Shown one piece after another: positions 18,248-27,085 of a stretch of 64,000 nt of DNA; position 1 is the stretch's first letter; each line of letters begins with the position of its first letter. A program made the position numbers and the translations under genes. The notes under the pieces were generated by a model. The model saw only the letters and a program-made list of their open reading frames with translations, was not told the DNA's origin and searched no databases. The DNA comes from Allobosea sp. 47.2.35. Its GTDB lineage: Bacteria; Pseudomonadota; Alphaproteobacteria; Rhizobiales; Beijerinckiaceae. The DNA is taken from assembly GCF_024655635.1 (NCBI RefSeq), contig NZ_JANLGI010000006.1:1-64000 (forward strand), written 5' to 3'.

Positions 18248-18273
18248 GGGCGGCGGCCCTGGCGCCGCCGCCC
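18248..18273 (+). promoter_or_regulatory. GC-rich intercistronic hairpin after the binding-protein gene
   Basis: A perfect 10-bp stem (GGGCGGCGGC at 18248-18257, GCCGCCGCCC at 18264-18273) with a 6-nt loop, not followed by a T tract. It lies between the binding-protein and permease genes. Hairpins here commonly protect the upstream mRNA end, so that binding protein is made in excess over membrane subunits. Confidence 0.6.
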
Positions 18274-18300
18274 TTCCCTGACCTGAGCATCGGGCCGGAT

Positions 18301-19203
18301 ATGGACCTGCAACTCGCGCTGATCTTCCTGCAGCAAGGCATCGCCTCGGGCCTCGTCTCGGGCAGCGTCTATGCCCTGCTGGCGCTCGCCATCGTGGTGA
18401 TCTTCAAGACCTCGGATGTGCCGAACTTCGCCCAGGGCGAGGTCTTCATGGCGGCGGGCTATGTCGCGCTCTATCTCTTCGTCTTCCAGAAGATGCCGAT
18501 CTGGGTCGTGCTGCCGGCGACGCTGGTCGTCGCCTTCCTCGCCATGGCGCTGTTCCGCCGCTTCGTGCTCGATCAGGTCGCTAAGTCCGCGAAGGACCTC
18601 GTCTATTTGGTCATCGCGACGCTCGGCCTGTCCTATGTGCTGAAGGGCCTCGTCCGCCGCACCGGCTTCGGCGACACGCCGCGCTCCTTCCCGGCGCTGG
18701 TGCCGACCGATTCCATCATGATCGGCCAGGCCTCGGTGACGATGCTCGATCTCGCCATCTTCGGAACCGCCGTCACCGTGATGGCCGCCTTCTTCTGGAT
18801 GTTCAACTACACCAAGACCGGCCGGGCCATGCGCGCCGTCGGCATGAACCCCAAGGCCGCTCAGCTCGTCGGCGTCGACCTGCGCCGCTGCCATATGCTG
18901 ATCTGGGGCCTCTCCGGCGTGATCTCGGCCATCGCCGCCCTGCTGATCTCGCCGAAGATCCTGATGACCGCCGATATGGGCTCGATCGTCATGCTCGCCT
19001 TCGCTGCGGCGATCGTCGGCGGCTTCTCCAGCCTGCCCGGTGCTGTGGTCGGCGGCTTCGTCATCGGCATCGTCGAGAACATGGTCGGGCTGTTCATCTC
19101 GTCGCGCGCCATCGTGCTCGCCCCCTTCCTCGCCATCCTGATCGTGCTCGTCCTGCGTCCGCAGGGCCTGTTCGGCGGGAAGCTGACGATCAAGAAGGTC
19201 TGA
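18301..19203 (+). CDS. branched-chain-type ABC permease (LivH-like)
   Basis: 300 residues with about eight hydrophobic segments. It has the LivH N-terminus LQQGIASGLVSGSVYALLALA, the early motif FKTSDVPNFAQGEVFMAAGY, and the C-terminal AAAIVGGFSSLPGAVVGGF, which contacts the ATPases. It forms the inner-membrane channel with the next gene product. It follows the binding-protein gene by 92 bases, with a hairpin in the gap. Confidence 0.93.
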   Translation: MDLQLALIFLQQGIASGLVSGSVYALLALAIVVIFKTSDVPNFAQGEVFMAAGYVALYLFVFQKMPIWVVLPATLVVAFLAMALFRRFVLDQVAKSAKDLVYLVIATLGLSYVLKGLVRRTGFGDTPRSFPALVPTDSIMIGQASVTMLDLAIFGTAVTVMAAFFWMFNYTKTGRAMRAVGMNPKAAQLVGVDLRRCHMLIWGLSGVISAIAALLISPKILMTADMGSIVMLAFAAAIVGGFSSLPGAVVGGFVIGIVENMVGLFISSRAIVLAPFLAILIVLVLRPQGLFGGKLTIKKV

Positions 19204-19209
19204 AGCCCC

Positions 19210-20193
19210 GTGTCGTCACCTCCTCTCGCATCGCCCGCGCCGGCCAGGCGCGCGCTCTCAGGCCCCGCCCTGATCGGGCTTGTGGCGGCCGTGATCGTGG
19301 CCGTTGCCCTGCCCGTCTTCACCTCGGGCTATGTCGTCTACATCGCCAACCTGCTGCTGGTCTTCGTGGTGCTCTGCCTCGGCCTGCACATCGTCATCGG
19401 CGAAACCGGCCAGTTCTCGATGGCCCATGCCGCCTTCTACGGCATCGGCATCTATGCCAGCGCGCTCGCCAACCGCGCGGTCGACCTGCCCTACCCCGTC
19501 GCCATGCTATTCGGTGCGCTGGTCGCCGGCGCCGTCGGCCTATTCATCGGCGCGCTCGCGCTCAGGATGCGCGACATCTATCTGGCGCTCGCCACCTTCG
19601 CCTTCGGCGAGGCGATGCAATGGGTCTTCGCCAACTGGGACAGCGTCACCAACGGCCCGAACGGCCTGCGCATCAGCCCGGCCCGCTTCGGCCCGATCGA
19701 GATCCTCAGCGACAAGCAGGCCTACCCCTTCGTGCTGTTCTTCTGCCTGGTGATAATCGGGCTCACCGTCGCGATCTCGCGCTCGCGTCTCGGCCGCTCC
19801 TTCCGGGCGGTGCGCGAGTCGGAGGTCGCCGCGATGGCGATGGGCATCGACGTGCGCCGCGCCCGGATCGTCTCCTTCGGCCTCTCGGCCGCGATCGCGG
19901 GTTTTGCCGGAGGCATGTTCGGCCTGTTTCAGACCTTCATCCACCCGGATAGCCTGGGCTTCCAGACCACGATCCTCGTGCTCACCATGGTCGTGGTCGG
20001 CGGGCTCGGCTCGATCGCGGGCGCCATCGGCGGGGCGATCGTGTTCGGGCTGATCTCGGAGGTGCTCCGCCAGGCGCCGCAATACCAGGAGATCATCTAC
20101 GGCGCGATCCTGATCCTGTTCATGATGTACGCGCCGCGCGGTCTCTTCGCCTTCATCGGCGATCGCATCCGGGAGGCGCGCCATGGCCGCTGA
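19210..20193 (+). CDS. branched-chain-type ABC permease (LivM-like)
   Basis: 327 residues, GTG start six bases after the preceding stop. It is highly hydrophobic, with GLHIVIGETGQFSMAHAAFYGIG (the LivM equivalent of GxxGQxSLGH) and a C-terminal VVVGGLGSIAGAIGGA coupling segment. It pairs with the LivH-like permease. Its 3' end overlaps the ATPase gene by 11 bases, indicating tight co-translation. Confidence 0.93.
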   Translation: MSSPPLASPAPARRALSGPALIGLVAAVIVAVALPVFTSGYVVYIANLLLVFVVLCLGLHIVIGETGQFSMAHAAFYGIGIYASALANRAVDLPYPVAMLFGALVAGAVGLFIGALALRMRDIYLALATFAFGEAMQWVFANWDSVTNGPNGLRISPARFGPIEILSDKQAYPFVLFFCLVIIGLTVAISRSRLGRSFRAVRESEVAAMAMGIDVRRARIVSFGLSAAIAGFAGGMFGLFQTFIHPDSLGFQTTILVLTMVVVGGLGSIAGAIGGAIVFGLISEVLRQAPQYQEIIYGAILILFMMYAPRGLFAFIGDRIREARHGR

Positions 20194-20971
20194 GAGCGCT
20201 CCCTTCCTCAATGTCGAGGGGCTGACCATCCGCTTCGGCGGACTCACCGCGGTCGGTGGGCTCGACATGGCCGTCGCCAAGGGCTCGATCCATGCGCTGA
20301 TCGGCCCGAACGGCGCCGGCAAGTCGACGACCTTCAACTGCATCTCGCGCTTCTATACGCCGAGCGCCGGGCGCATCACCTATGACGGGCGCGACATCAC
20401 CCGCATGCCAGCCCGCGAGATGGCGGGTCTCGGCATCGCCCGCAGCTTCCAGAACCTCGAACTCTTCGGCGAGCTCACCGTCTTCGAGAACGTGCTGATC
20501 GGCGCTCATGTCCATGCCGGCCGCTCCTGGCGCGACGCGATCAGCGCGCGTCCGCGCGGCATCGCCGAGCATGTCGATGAGTTGCTGGAGCGCACGGGCC
20601 TGACCTCCTACGCCCAGACCAAGGCGCGCAACCTCGATTTCGGCCACCAGAAGATGGTCGAGATCGCCCGCGCGCTCGCGATCCGCCCCAAGCTCCTGCT
20701 GCTCGACGAACCGGCCGCCGGCCTGCGCAACCGCGAGATCGCGGCGCTCGACCGCCTGCTCTGCGAATTGCGCGAGCGCGACGGCATCACGATCCTGCTG
20801 GTCGAGCATGTCATGCAACTGGTCATGTCTATCTCGGACAAGATCACGGTGCTGAGCTTCGGCACCAAGATCGCCGAGGGCACGGCCGCCGAGGTGCGCG
20901 CGCATCCCGCCGTGATCGAAGCCTATCTCGGCCGCGACGCGGCGACCGCCGGGGAGGCGAACCATGGCTGA
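20183..20971 (+). CDS. ABC transporter ATPase (LivG-like)
   Basis: 262 residues. Walker A is GPNGAGKST (about 42), Walker B LLLLDEPAAGL (about 170) and the H-loop is in LLVEHVMQLV. The signature motif reads LDFGHQKMVEIARAL, the usual LivG departure from LSGGQ (normally LSYGQQ). It overlaps livM-like upstream (11 bases) and the second ATPase downstream (8 bases). It powers uptake as a heterodimer with the next product. Confidence 0.94.
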   Translation: MAAESAPFLNVEGLTIRFGGLTAVGGLDMAVAKGSIHALIGPNGAGKSTTFNCISRFYTPSAGRITYDGRDITRMPAREMAGLGIARSFQNLELFGELTVFENVLIGAHVHAGRSWRDAISARPRGIAEHVDELLERTGLTSYAQTKARNLDFGHQKMVEIARALAIRPKLLLLDEPAAGLRNREIAALDRLLCELRERDGITILLVEHVMQLVMSISDKITVLSFGTKIAEGTAAEVRAHPAVIEAYLGRDAATAGEANHG

Positions 20972-21677
20972 CCTCCTCGAAATCGACGGCATCTCCGCCT
21001 CCTATGGCCGCATCCAGGCGCTGTCCGAGGTCTCGCTCAAGGTGCCGGAAGGGGCGATCGTCGCCCTGCTCGGCTCGAACGGCGCCGGCAAGAGCACGAC
21101 GCTGAACACCGTCTCGCGGCTCGTGCCGGTGACGAAGGGGCGCATCCGCTTCGCCGGCGAGGAGATCCAGTCCTGGGCCTCGCACAAGGTCGTCTCGGCC
21201 GGCGTGCTGCAGGTGCCGGAAGGCCGCGAGGTCTTCCGCGACATGAGCGTGCGCGAGAACCTCGACATGGGCGCCTATCGCCGCAGCGACGCTGCCGGCA
21301 TCAAGCGCGATCTCGACCGGGTCTTCGAATATTTCCCGAAGCTTCAGGAGCGTCTGCAGCAGAAGGCCGGCACGCTCTCCGGTGGCGAGCAGCAGATGCT
21401 GTTGATCGGCCGGGCGCTGATGGCCGGCCCGCGCCTGCTCCTGCTCGACGAGCCCTCGCTCGGGCTCTCGCCGGTGCTGGTGCAGCAGATCTTCGCGATC
21501 ATCGAGCGGCTGAACAAGGACGGGCTCACCATCCTGCTGGTCGAGCAGAACGCGGCAATCGCGCTGGGCTGCTCGACCTATGCCTACATCCTCGAGAACG
21601 GCGAGATGGCCCTCGAAGGGGCATCCGCACAACTGCGGCAGGACGACAGCGTCCGCCGCACCTATCTCGGCGGCTGA
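20964..21677 (+). CDS. ABC transporter ATPase (LivF-like)
   Basis: 237 residues. Walker A is GSNGAGKST (about 36), the signature LSGGEQQMLLIGRAL (about 137), Walker B LLLLDEPSLGL and the H-loop VEQNAAIAL, where Gln-Asn replaces His as is normal for LivF. It completes the five-gene importer. The next gene, an SDR, begins 31 bases later on the same strand, suggesting one long transcript. Confidence 0.94.
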   Translation: MADLLEIDGISASYGRIQALSEVSLKVPEGAIVALLGSNGAGKSTTLNTVSRLVPVTKGRIRFAGEEIQSWASHKVVSAGVLQVPEGREVFRDMSVRENLDMGAYRRSDAAGIKRDLDRVFEYFPKLQERLQQKAGTLSGGEQQMLLIGRALMAGPRLLLLDEPSLGLSPVLVQQIFAIIERLNKDGLTILLVEQNAAIALGCSTYAYILENGEMALEGASAQLRQDDSVRRTYLGG

Positions 21678-21708
21678 GCCGGGACGCGACACAAACAGGA
21701 ACCGGCTC

Positions 21709-22452
21709 ATGGCTACGCCGCAGGACAAACCCATCGCTCTCGTCACGGGCGGCGCACGCGGGATCGGCCGGGCCATCGTCGAGCGGCTCTGCGCCGACGG
21801 CTTTGCGGTCGGCATCCTCGACCGCGAGGCGGAGATCGCGGCCGCGCTGGTGAAGGAGCTTGAGGCGCAGGGCCACAGCGTCTTCTTCGAGCCGGTCGAC
21901 CTTGCCGATCATGCCGGCCTCGCCGCGCTGGCAGAGCGGCTGCCGGTGGCGCAGGCGCTGATCAACAATGCCGGCATCTTCGAGAACAAGCCGTTCTTCG
22001 ATCTCGCGGCGAGCGATTTCGGCCGGATGATGGATGTCAACGTCACCGCGCTCTTCCTGCTCTCGCAGGCCGTGGCGCGGCGGATGGAAAAGGGCGGGCG
22101 CATCGTCAACATCGCCTCGCGGACCTTCCTGGGCGCCCGGAACCACGCCCACTACGTCGCCTCGAAGGCCGCCGTCGTCGGCCTGACGCGGGCGATGGCG
22201 ATGGAGCTTCTGCCGCGCGGCATCGCCGTCAACGCGGTGGCGCCGGGCGGGGTCGCGACCGAGATGGTGGCGAAGCAGTCCGAGGAGGCGCGCGCCGCCC
22301 TGCTCGCCCAGCAGCCGACGGGAGCGCTCGCGGCGCCCGAGGACATCGCCAACGCCGTCGCTTTCCTCGCCTCGCCGCGCACCAATTTCATCTACGGCCA
22401 GGTCCTGCTCGTCGACGGCGGCAAGTCGCTCGGCGGTGGCATGGGCGGCTGA
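21709..22452 (+). CDS. short-chain dehydrogenase/reductase, first of three
   Basis: 247 residues from ATG 21709 (AGGA at 21697-21700 as ribosome site). A Rossmann fold with cofactor loop TGGARGIGRA (about 15), NNAGI (about 86) and the catalytic Ser-Tyr-Lys in NIASRTF and HYVASK (about 138 and 150). ILDRE after the second strand suggests NAD rather than NADP. It follows the importer and precedes a flavoprotein, so it probably oxidises a hydroxyl in the imported compound. Substrate unknown. Similar proteins are often labelled FabG-like, but this is not the biosynthetic fabG context. Confidence 0.88.
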   Translation: MATPQDKPIALVTGGARGIGRAIVERLCADGFAVGILDREAEIAAALVKELEAQGHSVFFEPVDLADHAGLAALAERLPVAQALINNAGIFENKPFFDLAASDFGRMMDVNVTALFLLSQAVARRMEKGGRIVNIASRTFLGARNHAHYVASKAAVVGLTRAMAMELLPRGIAVNAVAPGGVATEMVAKQSEEARAALLAQQPTGALAAPEDIANAVAFLASPRTNFIYGQVLLVDGGKSLGGGMGG

Positions 22453-22462
22453 GGACATGGCG

Positions 22463-24160
22463 ATGAGCGAGAGCTTCGACGAAATCCGCGACGTCGTCGT
22501 GATCGGCTCCGGCGCCGGCGGTATGTCGGCGGCGATCACCGCCGCCAAGGCCGGGCTCGACGTGCTGCTGATCGAGAAGAGCGAGTATATCGGCGGGAGC
22601 ACCGCCGTCTCGGGCGGCGCCATGTGGGTGCCGGAGAACCCGCATGCCGCCAAGGCCGGCCATGCCGATACCCGCGAAGCGGCGATGACCTATCTCGAGG
22701 CCGTGCTCGGCAACCGCCTGCGGCCGGACCTGATGCGTGCCTTCCTCGATAACGGCCCGGAGATGGTCCGCTTCTTCGAACGCGAGACGGCGCTGAAATT
22801 CGAGGCGCGGGCCTATTCGCCGGACTACCAGCCCGAGCAGCCCGGCGCCTCCAAGGGCGGACGGACGATCGATCCCGCGCCCTATGACGGCAACGAACTC
22901 GGCGCCGATTTCGCCCTGCTGCGCCCGCCGCTGAAGGAATTCACCGTGCTTGGCGGCATGATGGTGAACCGCAAGGATATCGACGCGCTGGTCGGCCGCT
23001 TCCGCAACTTGGCGAACTTCAAGCATAGCGCGAAGCTGCTGATCCAGTACGGGCTCGACCGCCTGCGCCATCCGCGCGGCGCGCGCCTGCTGATGGGCAA
23101 TGCGCTTGCGGGACGCCTGCTGAAATCGGCGCGGCAGGCGGGCGTCGACATCCGCACGCAGACGCCGGCCGGCTCGCTAGCCCTCAAGGACGGCTCTGTC
23201 ATCGGCCTCACCGTCAAGGGCCCACAAGGCGAGCGCCGCATCGGCGCGCGGCGCGGCGTCGTGCTGGCGAGCGGCGGCTTCCCGGCCAATGCCGCGATGC
23301 GCGGCGAGCACATGCCGCATGCGGATGTGCATCGCTCGATGGCGCCGAAGACCGATACCGGTGACGGCATCAAGCTAGGTCTCAAAGCCGGCGGCGCCCT
23401 GCGCGACGACAATATCGGCGCGGCCTTCTGGACACCGGTCTCGGTGCTGAAAAAGCCGGATGGCAGCGAGGTGCAGTTCCCGCACCTGATCCTCGACCGG
23501 GCCAAGCCCGGACTGATCGCGATCGACGGCCAGGGCCGACGCTTCGTCAACGAGGCGACCTCCTATCACGGCTTCGTCGAGGCGATGCATGCGAGCGGCG
23601 CCGTACCCGCCTTCCTCGTCTGCGACAGCGATTTCCTGCGCAAGTACGGGCTCGGCCTCGTCCATCCCGGCCTGAAGACCCCCAAAACCTTCGTCGAAGC
23701 CGGCTATCTGTTCGAGGGCGAGAGCGTCGCGGCGCTGGCCGGACGCATCGGCGTCCCGGCCGCGGCGCTGGCGGAGGCGGTCGCCGGCATGAATACTGCG
23801 GCGCGCTCCGGCGCGGATGCGGCCTTCGGCAAGGGCTCCAGCGAGTATAACCGCTATCTCGGCGACCCCAACCACAAGCCCAATGCCTGCCTCGGGCCGA
23901 TCGAGACCGCGCCCTTCTATGCCGTGAAGGTCTGGCCCGGCGATATCGGCACCGCGACCGGCCTGACCTGCGACCCGCAGGCGCGCGTGCTCGGCCGCGA
24001 CGAGAAGCCCGTTGGCGGGCTCTATGCCTGCGGCAACGACATGAACTCGATCATGGCCGGCGCCTATCCCGGCGCCGGCATCACGCTCGGCCCCGCGCTC
24101 ACCTTCGGCTTCATCGCCGGGCGGGCGCTCGCCGCCGAGCCCGACCGCTTGCCGCGCTGA
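22463..24160 (+). CDS. FAD-dependent dehydrogenase, 3-ketosteroid dehydrogenase/fumarate reductase flavoprotein family
   Basis: 565 residues from ATG 22463, chosen over ATG 22457 because GAGG at 22451-22454 is then correctly spaced. The N-terminal FAD fold has VVVIGSGAGGMSAA and the GGSTAVSGGAMWVP loop. The C-terminus carries GGLYACGNDMNSIM and AGAYPGAGITLGPALTFGFIAGR, the signature shared by KstD and flavocytochrome fumarate reductases. No heme-binding CxxCH and no signal peptide, so it is cytoplasmic. Relatives desaturate ring ketones or reduce activated double bonds. With three SDRs beside it, a 1,2-dehydrogenation of a cyclic ketone is a reasonable guess, not a demonstration. Confidence 0.87.
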   Translation: MSESFDEIRDVVVIGSGAGGMSAAITAAKAGLDVLLIEKSEYIGGSTAVSGGAMWVPENPHAAKAGHADTREAAMTYLEAVLGNRLRPDLMRAFLDNGPEMVRFFERETALKFEARAYSPDYQPEQPGASKGGRTIDPAPYDGNELGADFALLRPPLKEFTVLGGMMVNRKDIDALVGRFRNLANFKHSAKLLIQYGLDRLRHPRGARLLMGNALAGRLLKSARQAGVDIRTQTPAGSLALKDGSVIGLTVKGPQGERRIGARRGVVLASGGFPANAAMRGEHMPHADVHRSMAPKTDTGDGIKLGLKAGGALRDDNIGAAFWTPVSVLKKPDGSEVQFPHLILDRAKPGLIAIDGQGRRFVNEATSYHGFVEAMHASGAVPAFLVCDSDFLRKYGLGLVHPGLKTPKTFVEAGYLFEGESVAALAGRIGVPAAALAEAVAGMNTAARSGADAAFGKGSSEYNRYLGDPNHKPNACLGPIETAPFYAVKVWPGDIGTATGLTCDPQARVLGRDEKPVGGLYACGNDMNSIMAGAYPGAGITLGPALTFGFIAGRALAAEPDRLPR

Positions 24161-24173
24161 GAAAGGCACTCCG

Positions 24174-24794
24174 ATGAAGCTCTACCAGTCCGCCACCTCG
24201 CCCTTCGTGCTCAAGGTCCGGATCGCCGCCGCCGAGCTCGGCCTCCTCGACCGGATCGAGATGCTCGACGTCTCGCAGGAGTACAAAGCTGGCGGGCCGC
24301 TGGCGCGCGAGCAGAACATCATCAAGACCAATCCGCTGGGACAGGTGCCGACCCTGCTGCTCGAAGACGGCTCGACGATCGCCGACAGCCGCGTCATCTG
24401 CGAATATCTCGACGGGCTCGGCGGCGGCTCGCTGTTTCCCGCAGAGCCCAAGGCGCGCTGGAACGCCCTGACCGAGCAAAGCTATGGCGACGGCCTGCTC
24501 GATGCGGCGCTGGCAGCGCGCTACGAGGGGCTGCTGCGCAGCGAGGAACAGCGCTGGCAGCGTTGGATCGACGGCCAGCTCGCCAAGGTCCATGCCACGC
24601 TCGACCTGATCGAGGGCAAGGCCGCCGGCTTCGGCGAGCGCGTCGATATCGGCACGATCACCTTCTATTGCGCGCTGGCCTATCTCGACCTGCGCTTCGC
24701 CGACCTGAACTGGCGCGAAGGCCGGCCGCATGCTGCCGCCTGGTTCGCCAAAATCGCCGAACGTCCGGCCTTCGGCGGCCAGAAACTGGGCTGA
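24174..24794 (+). CDS. glutathione S-transferase family protein
   Basis: 206 residues. The N-terminal thioredoxin fold (about 1-80) has a start LYQSATSPFVLKVRIAAAELG, where a Ser or Thr near residue 7-9 would activate glutathione, the cis-Pro segment LGQVPTLLLEDG (about 58) and the gamma-glutamyl contact ADSRVICEYLD. An all-helical C-terminal domain follows. It lies 13 bases after the flavoprotein gene and before a second SDR. Possible roles are thiol addition or thiol-dependent isomerisation of a pathway intermediate, or detoxification. Confidence 0.87.
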   Translation: MKLYQSATSPFVLKVRIAAAELGLLDRIEMLDVSQEYKAGGPLAREQNIIKTNPLGQVPTLLLEDGSTIADSRVICEYLDGLGGGSLFPAEPKARWNALTEQSYGDGLLDAALAARYEGLLRSEEQRWQRWIDGQLAKVHATLDLIEGKAAGFGERVDIGTITFYCALAYLDLRFADLNWREGRPHAAAWFAKIAERPAFGGQKLG

Positions 24795-24817
24795 GGCCGG
24801 AACGGCAGGAGGCGGCG

Positions 24818-25648
24818 ATGGGTGCGAATCTCGGGCTTGCCGGCCGGACCGTCCTGATCACCGGCGGCGCTTCCGGCATCGGGCGGGAATGCGCGCTGGC
24901 GCTGGCGCGCGAAGGCGCCGCCGTCGCCATTGCCGACGCGAATGAGCAGGGCGCGACCGAGACCGTCTGCGAGATCGCGGCGCTCGGCGCCCGCGCCGTC
25001 GTGGCGAGCTTCGATGTGCGCAGCCCGACAGCGACCGAAACCGCAATCGAGGCGATCGAGCGCGATCTCGGCCTGCTGGACGGGTTGATCACCGCCGCCG
25101 GCATCTCCCGCCCTGCCCCGGCGACCGAACTCGCCGCCGAAAGCTGGGAAGCGGTGATCGGCGTCAATCTCTCCGGTACTTTCTATTCCTGCCAGGCGGC
25201 CGGCCGGCGCATGGTCGCGCGCGGGCGCGGCGCCATCGTCACGATCGGCTCGGTCTCCTCGCTCGGCGGCCAGTCCGGCCGCGCGCATTACTGCGCCTCG
25301 AAGGCCGGCGTCGTCGGGCTGACGCGCGACCTCGCGGTCGAATGGGGCTCGCATGGCGTGCGCGTGAACTGCATCGGCCCGAGCGCGACCGATACCCCGA
25401 TGATCCGCCGCGGCATTCCCGAAAGCTTCGTCTCCGGCGTGATGGAGGACCGCACGCCGCTCGGGCGCCTGGCCCAGCCTTCCGAGGTCGCCTCCGTCTG
25501 CCTGTTCCTGCTCTCGGACCTCGCGAGTTACGTCAACGGCGCGCTCATCATGGCCGATGGCGGCGTCTCGGCCGGCTTCTTCACGCGCGGCCATGGCCGC
25601 GATTTCTCGTCCAAGGCCCTGCTCGCGCAGGGCATCTACAGCGAATGA
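24818..25648 (+). CDS. short-chain dehydrogenase/reductase, second of three
   Basis: 276 residues from ATG 24818, preceded by AGGAGG. The cofactor loop is TGGASGIGRE (about 15), the Asp-type NAD preference is in IADANE, and the catalytic residues are Ser in TIGSVSS, Tyr and Lys in HYCASK. A C-terminal extension after MADGGVSAGFF (FTRGHGRDFSSKALLAQGIYSE region) is longer than in classical SDRs. It lies in the same run as the importer, flavoprotein and GST. Substrate unknown. Confidence 0.88.
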   Translation: MGANLGLAGRTVLITGGASGIGRECALALAREGAAVAIADANEQGATETVCEIAALGARAVVASFDVRSPTATETAIEAIERDLGLLDGLITAAGISRPAPATELAAESWEAVIGVNLSGTFYSCQAAGRRMVARGRGAIVTIGSVSSLGGQSGRAHYCASKAGVVGLTRDLAVEWGSHGVRVNCIGPSATDTPMIRRGIPESFVSGVMEDRTPLGRLAQPSEVASVCLFLLSDLASYVNGALIMADGGVSAGFFTRGHGRDFSSKALLAQGIYSE

Positions 25649-25661
25649 ACCGGAGACCGAC

Positions 25662-26432
25662 ATGAGCAAGCTCGCCCTCGTCACCGGCGCCGGCCGCGGC
25701 ATCGGCGCGGCCATCGCCCATAAGCTCGCGGCCGATGGCTGGCGGGTCGCCGTCTGCGACCTGACGAAGGAGCCGGCGGCAGCGGTCGCGGCGGCCCTTC
25801 CCGGCTCCGGCCATAGCGGCTGGGCGGTCGATGTCTCCGACGAGTCTTCGGTCGAAGCGCTGTTCGATGAGGTCGAGGCCGCTCACGGCCCTGTCACCGG
25901 GCTGGTCTGCAATGCCGGCGTGCTCCTGATGGCGGCCGATGGCGAGCGGCCGACCATTTTCGACATGACGCTCGACGACTGGGAGAAAACCCATGCCGTG
26001 AACACGCGCGGCGTCTTCCTGAGCATCCGTGCCTATGCGCGCAGGCGCCGGGCACTGCCGGTCGAAGGCGGGCGCGTCACCACCACCAGCTCGGTCGCAG
26101 CGGAGCTTGGCGGCTATCGCGGCTCCGCCAGCTATATCTCGTCGAAATCGGCGATCCTCGGCTTCACCAAGGCGATGGCGCGCGAACTCTCGTCGCTCGG
26201 CATCACCGTGAACTGCGTCGCGCCGGGCGTGATCGACGCGCCGATGCTCGCCGCGGCAACGCCGCGCTCGGCCGCGCCGAGCTCGATGGATGCGCTGGCG
26301 CAGGCGGTGCCGCTCGGCCGGCTCGGCACGCCGGAGGATATCGCCGGGGCCGTGTCTTTCCTGCTCTCCGAGCAGGCCTCCTACGTCACCGGCGCGACGA
26401 TCGACGTCAATGGCGGCTACCGCATGGCCTGA
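25662..26432 (+). CDS. short-chain dehydrogenase/reductase, third of three
   Basis: 256 residues. The cofactor loop is TGAGRGIGAA (about 9), NAGV (about 84), with catalytic Ser in TTSSVAAE and Tyr-Lys in SYISSK. It has an insertion around residues 85-100 (LLMAADGERPTIFDM) relative to the neighbours, so it is not a simple duplicate of them. It starts 13 bases after the second SDR and ends 14 bases before the isomerase-like GST, indicating an operon. Substrate unknown. Confidence 0.87.
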   Translation: MSKLALVTGAGRGIGAAIAHKLAADGWRVAVCDLTKEPAAAVAAALPGSGHSGWAVDVSDESSVEALFDEVEAAHGPVTGLVCNAGVLLMAADGERPTIFDMTLDDWEKTHAVNTRGVFLSIRAYARRRRALPVEGGRVTTTSSVAAELGGYRGSASYISSKSAILGFTKAMARELSSLGITVNCVAPGVIDAPMLAAATPRSAAPSSMDALAQAVPLGRLGTPEDIAGAVSFLLSEQASYVTGATIDVNGGYRMA

Positions 26433-26446
26433 CTGGGGAGACCGAC

Positions 26447-27079
26447 ATGATCCTGCACGGCTATTTCCGCTCCTCGGCCGCCTGGCGCACGCGCATCGCC
26501 TTTAATCTCAAGGACGTGACGCCGCAGAGCGTGATCCACAACCTGCGCGACGGCGCCCAGAACGAGCCGGCCTATGCCGCGATCAATCAGCAGAAGCTGA
26601 TCCCGGCGCTGGAGCTCGATGACGGCACCGTGTTGACCCAATCGCTCGCGATTATCGGCTGGCTTGATCGCGAGATGCCGCAGCCGCCGCTCTTTCCGGC
26701 TGACAATGCGCTACGCGCCCGCGTCGAGGCCTTCGCGCTGGTGATCGCCTGCGAGACCCATCCCTTCCAGAATCCGAAGATACAGAAGCGCCTGCGCGGC
26801 AAGGGCTTTTCGGAAGCGGATGTGCAGGACTGGCTCGCCGCCGCGATGAGCGAGGGCCTGAGCGCCTGCGAACAACTGATCCAGGACCAGCCCGGCCCGT
26901 TCTGCTTCGGGGATGCGCCGACCTTGGCCGATATCTGCCTCGTGCCGCAGATCGGCAGCGCGAGGCGCTACGGGATCGACCTTTCGCCCTATCCGAAGCT
27001 CGTCGCGATCGACGCGCATTGCGCCACCCTGCCCGCCTTCATCGCGGCAAGGCCCGACCAGCAGCCGGACGCGGTCTGA
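26447..27079 (+). CDS. maiA: maleylacetoacetate isomerase-like GST (zeta class)
   Basis: 210 residues. The zeta-class N-terminus reads GYFRSSAAWRTRIAFNLK; the first Ser of the usual SSCSWR motif is kept and the Cys position is Ala, as in many bacterial isomerases. NQQKLIPALELDDG (cis-Pro) and TQSLAIIGWLD follow, with the helical domain to the end. The reaction would be glutathione-dependent cis-trans isomerisation of maleylacetoacetate or maleylpyruvate. hmgA and fahA in this window leave exactly this step open, so it may serve homogentisate breakdown even though it ends the unknown catabolic operon. It is convergent with the LuxR-type gene. Confidence 0.82.
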   Translation: MILHGYFRSSAAWRTRIAFNLKDVTPQSVIHNLRDGAQNEPAYAAINQQKLIPALELDDGTVLTQSLAIIGWLDREMPQPPLFPADNALRARVEAFALVIACETHPFQNPKIQKRLRGKGFSEADVQDWLAAAMSEGLSACEQLIQDQPGPFCFGDAPTLADICLVPQIGSARRYGIDLSPYPKLVAIDAHCATLPAFIAARPDQQPDAV

Positions 27080-27085
27080 GCCGGC

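Noticed and set aside
17000-21677. ordinary leucine/isoleucine/valine transporter
   Set aside because: The family fits, but linkage to a dedicated regulator and catabolic enzymes makes an amino acid substrate less likely; left unassigned rather than named liv.
21709-27079. lignin beta-aryl-ether (LigD/LigE/LigF/LigG) pathway
   Set aside because: SDR plus GST genes suggested it, but neither GST N-terminus resembles the LigE or LigF types, and the KstD-like flavoprotein has no place in that route.
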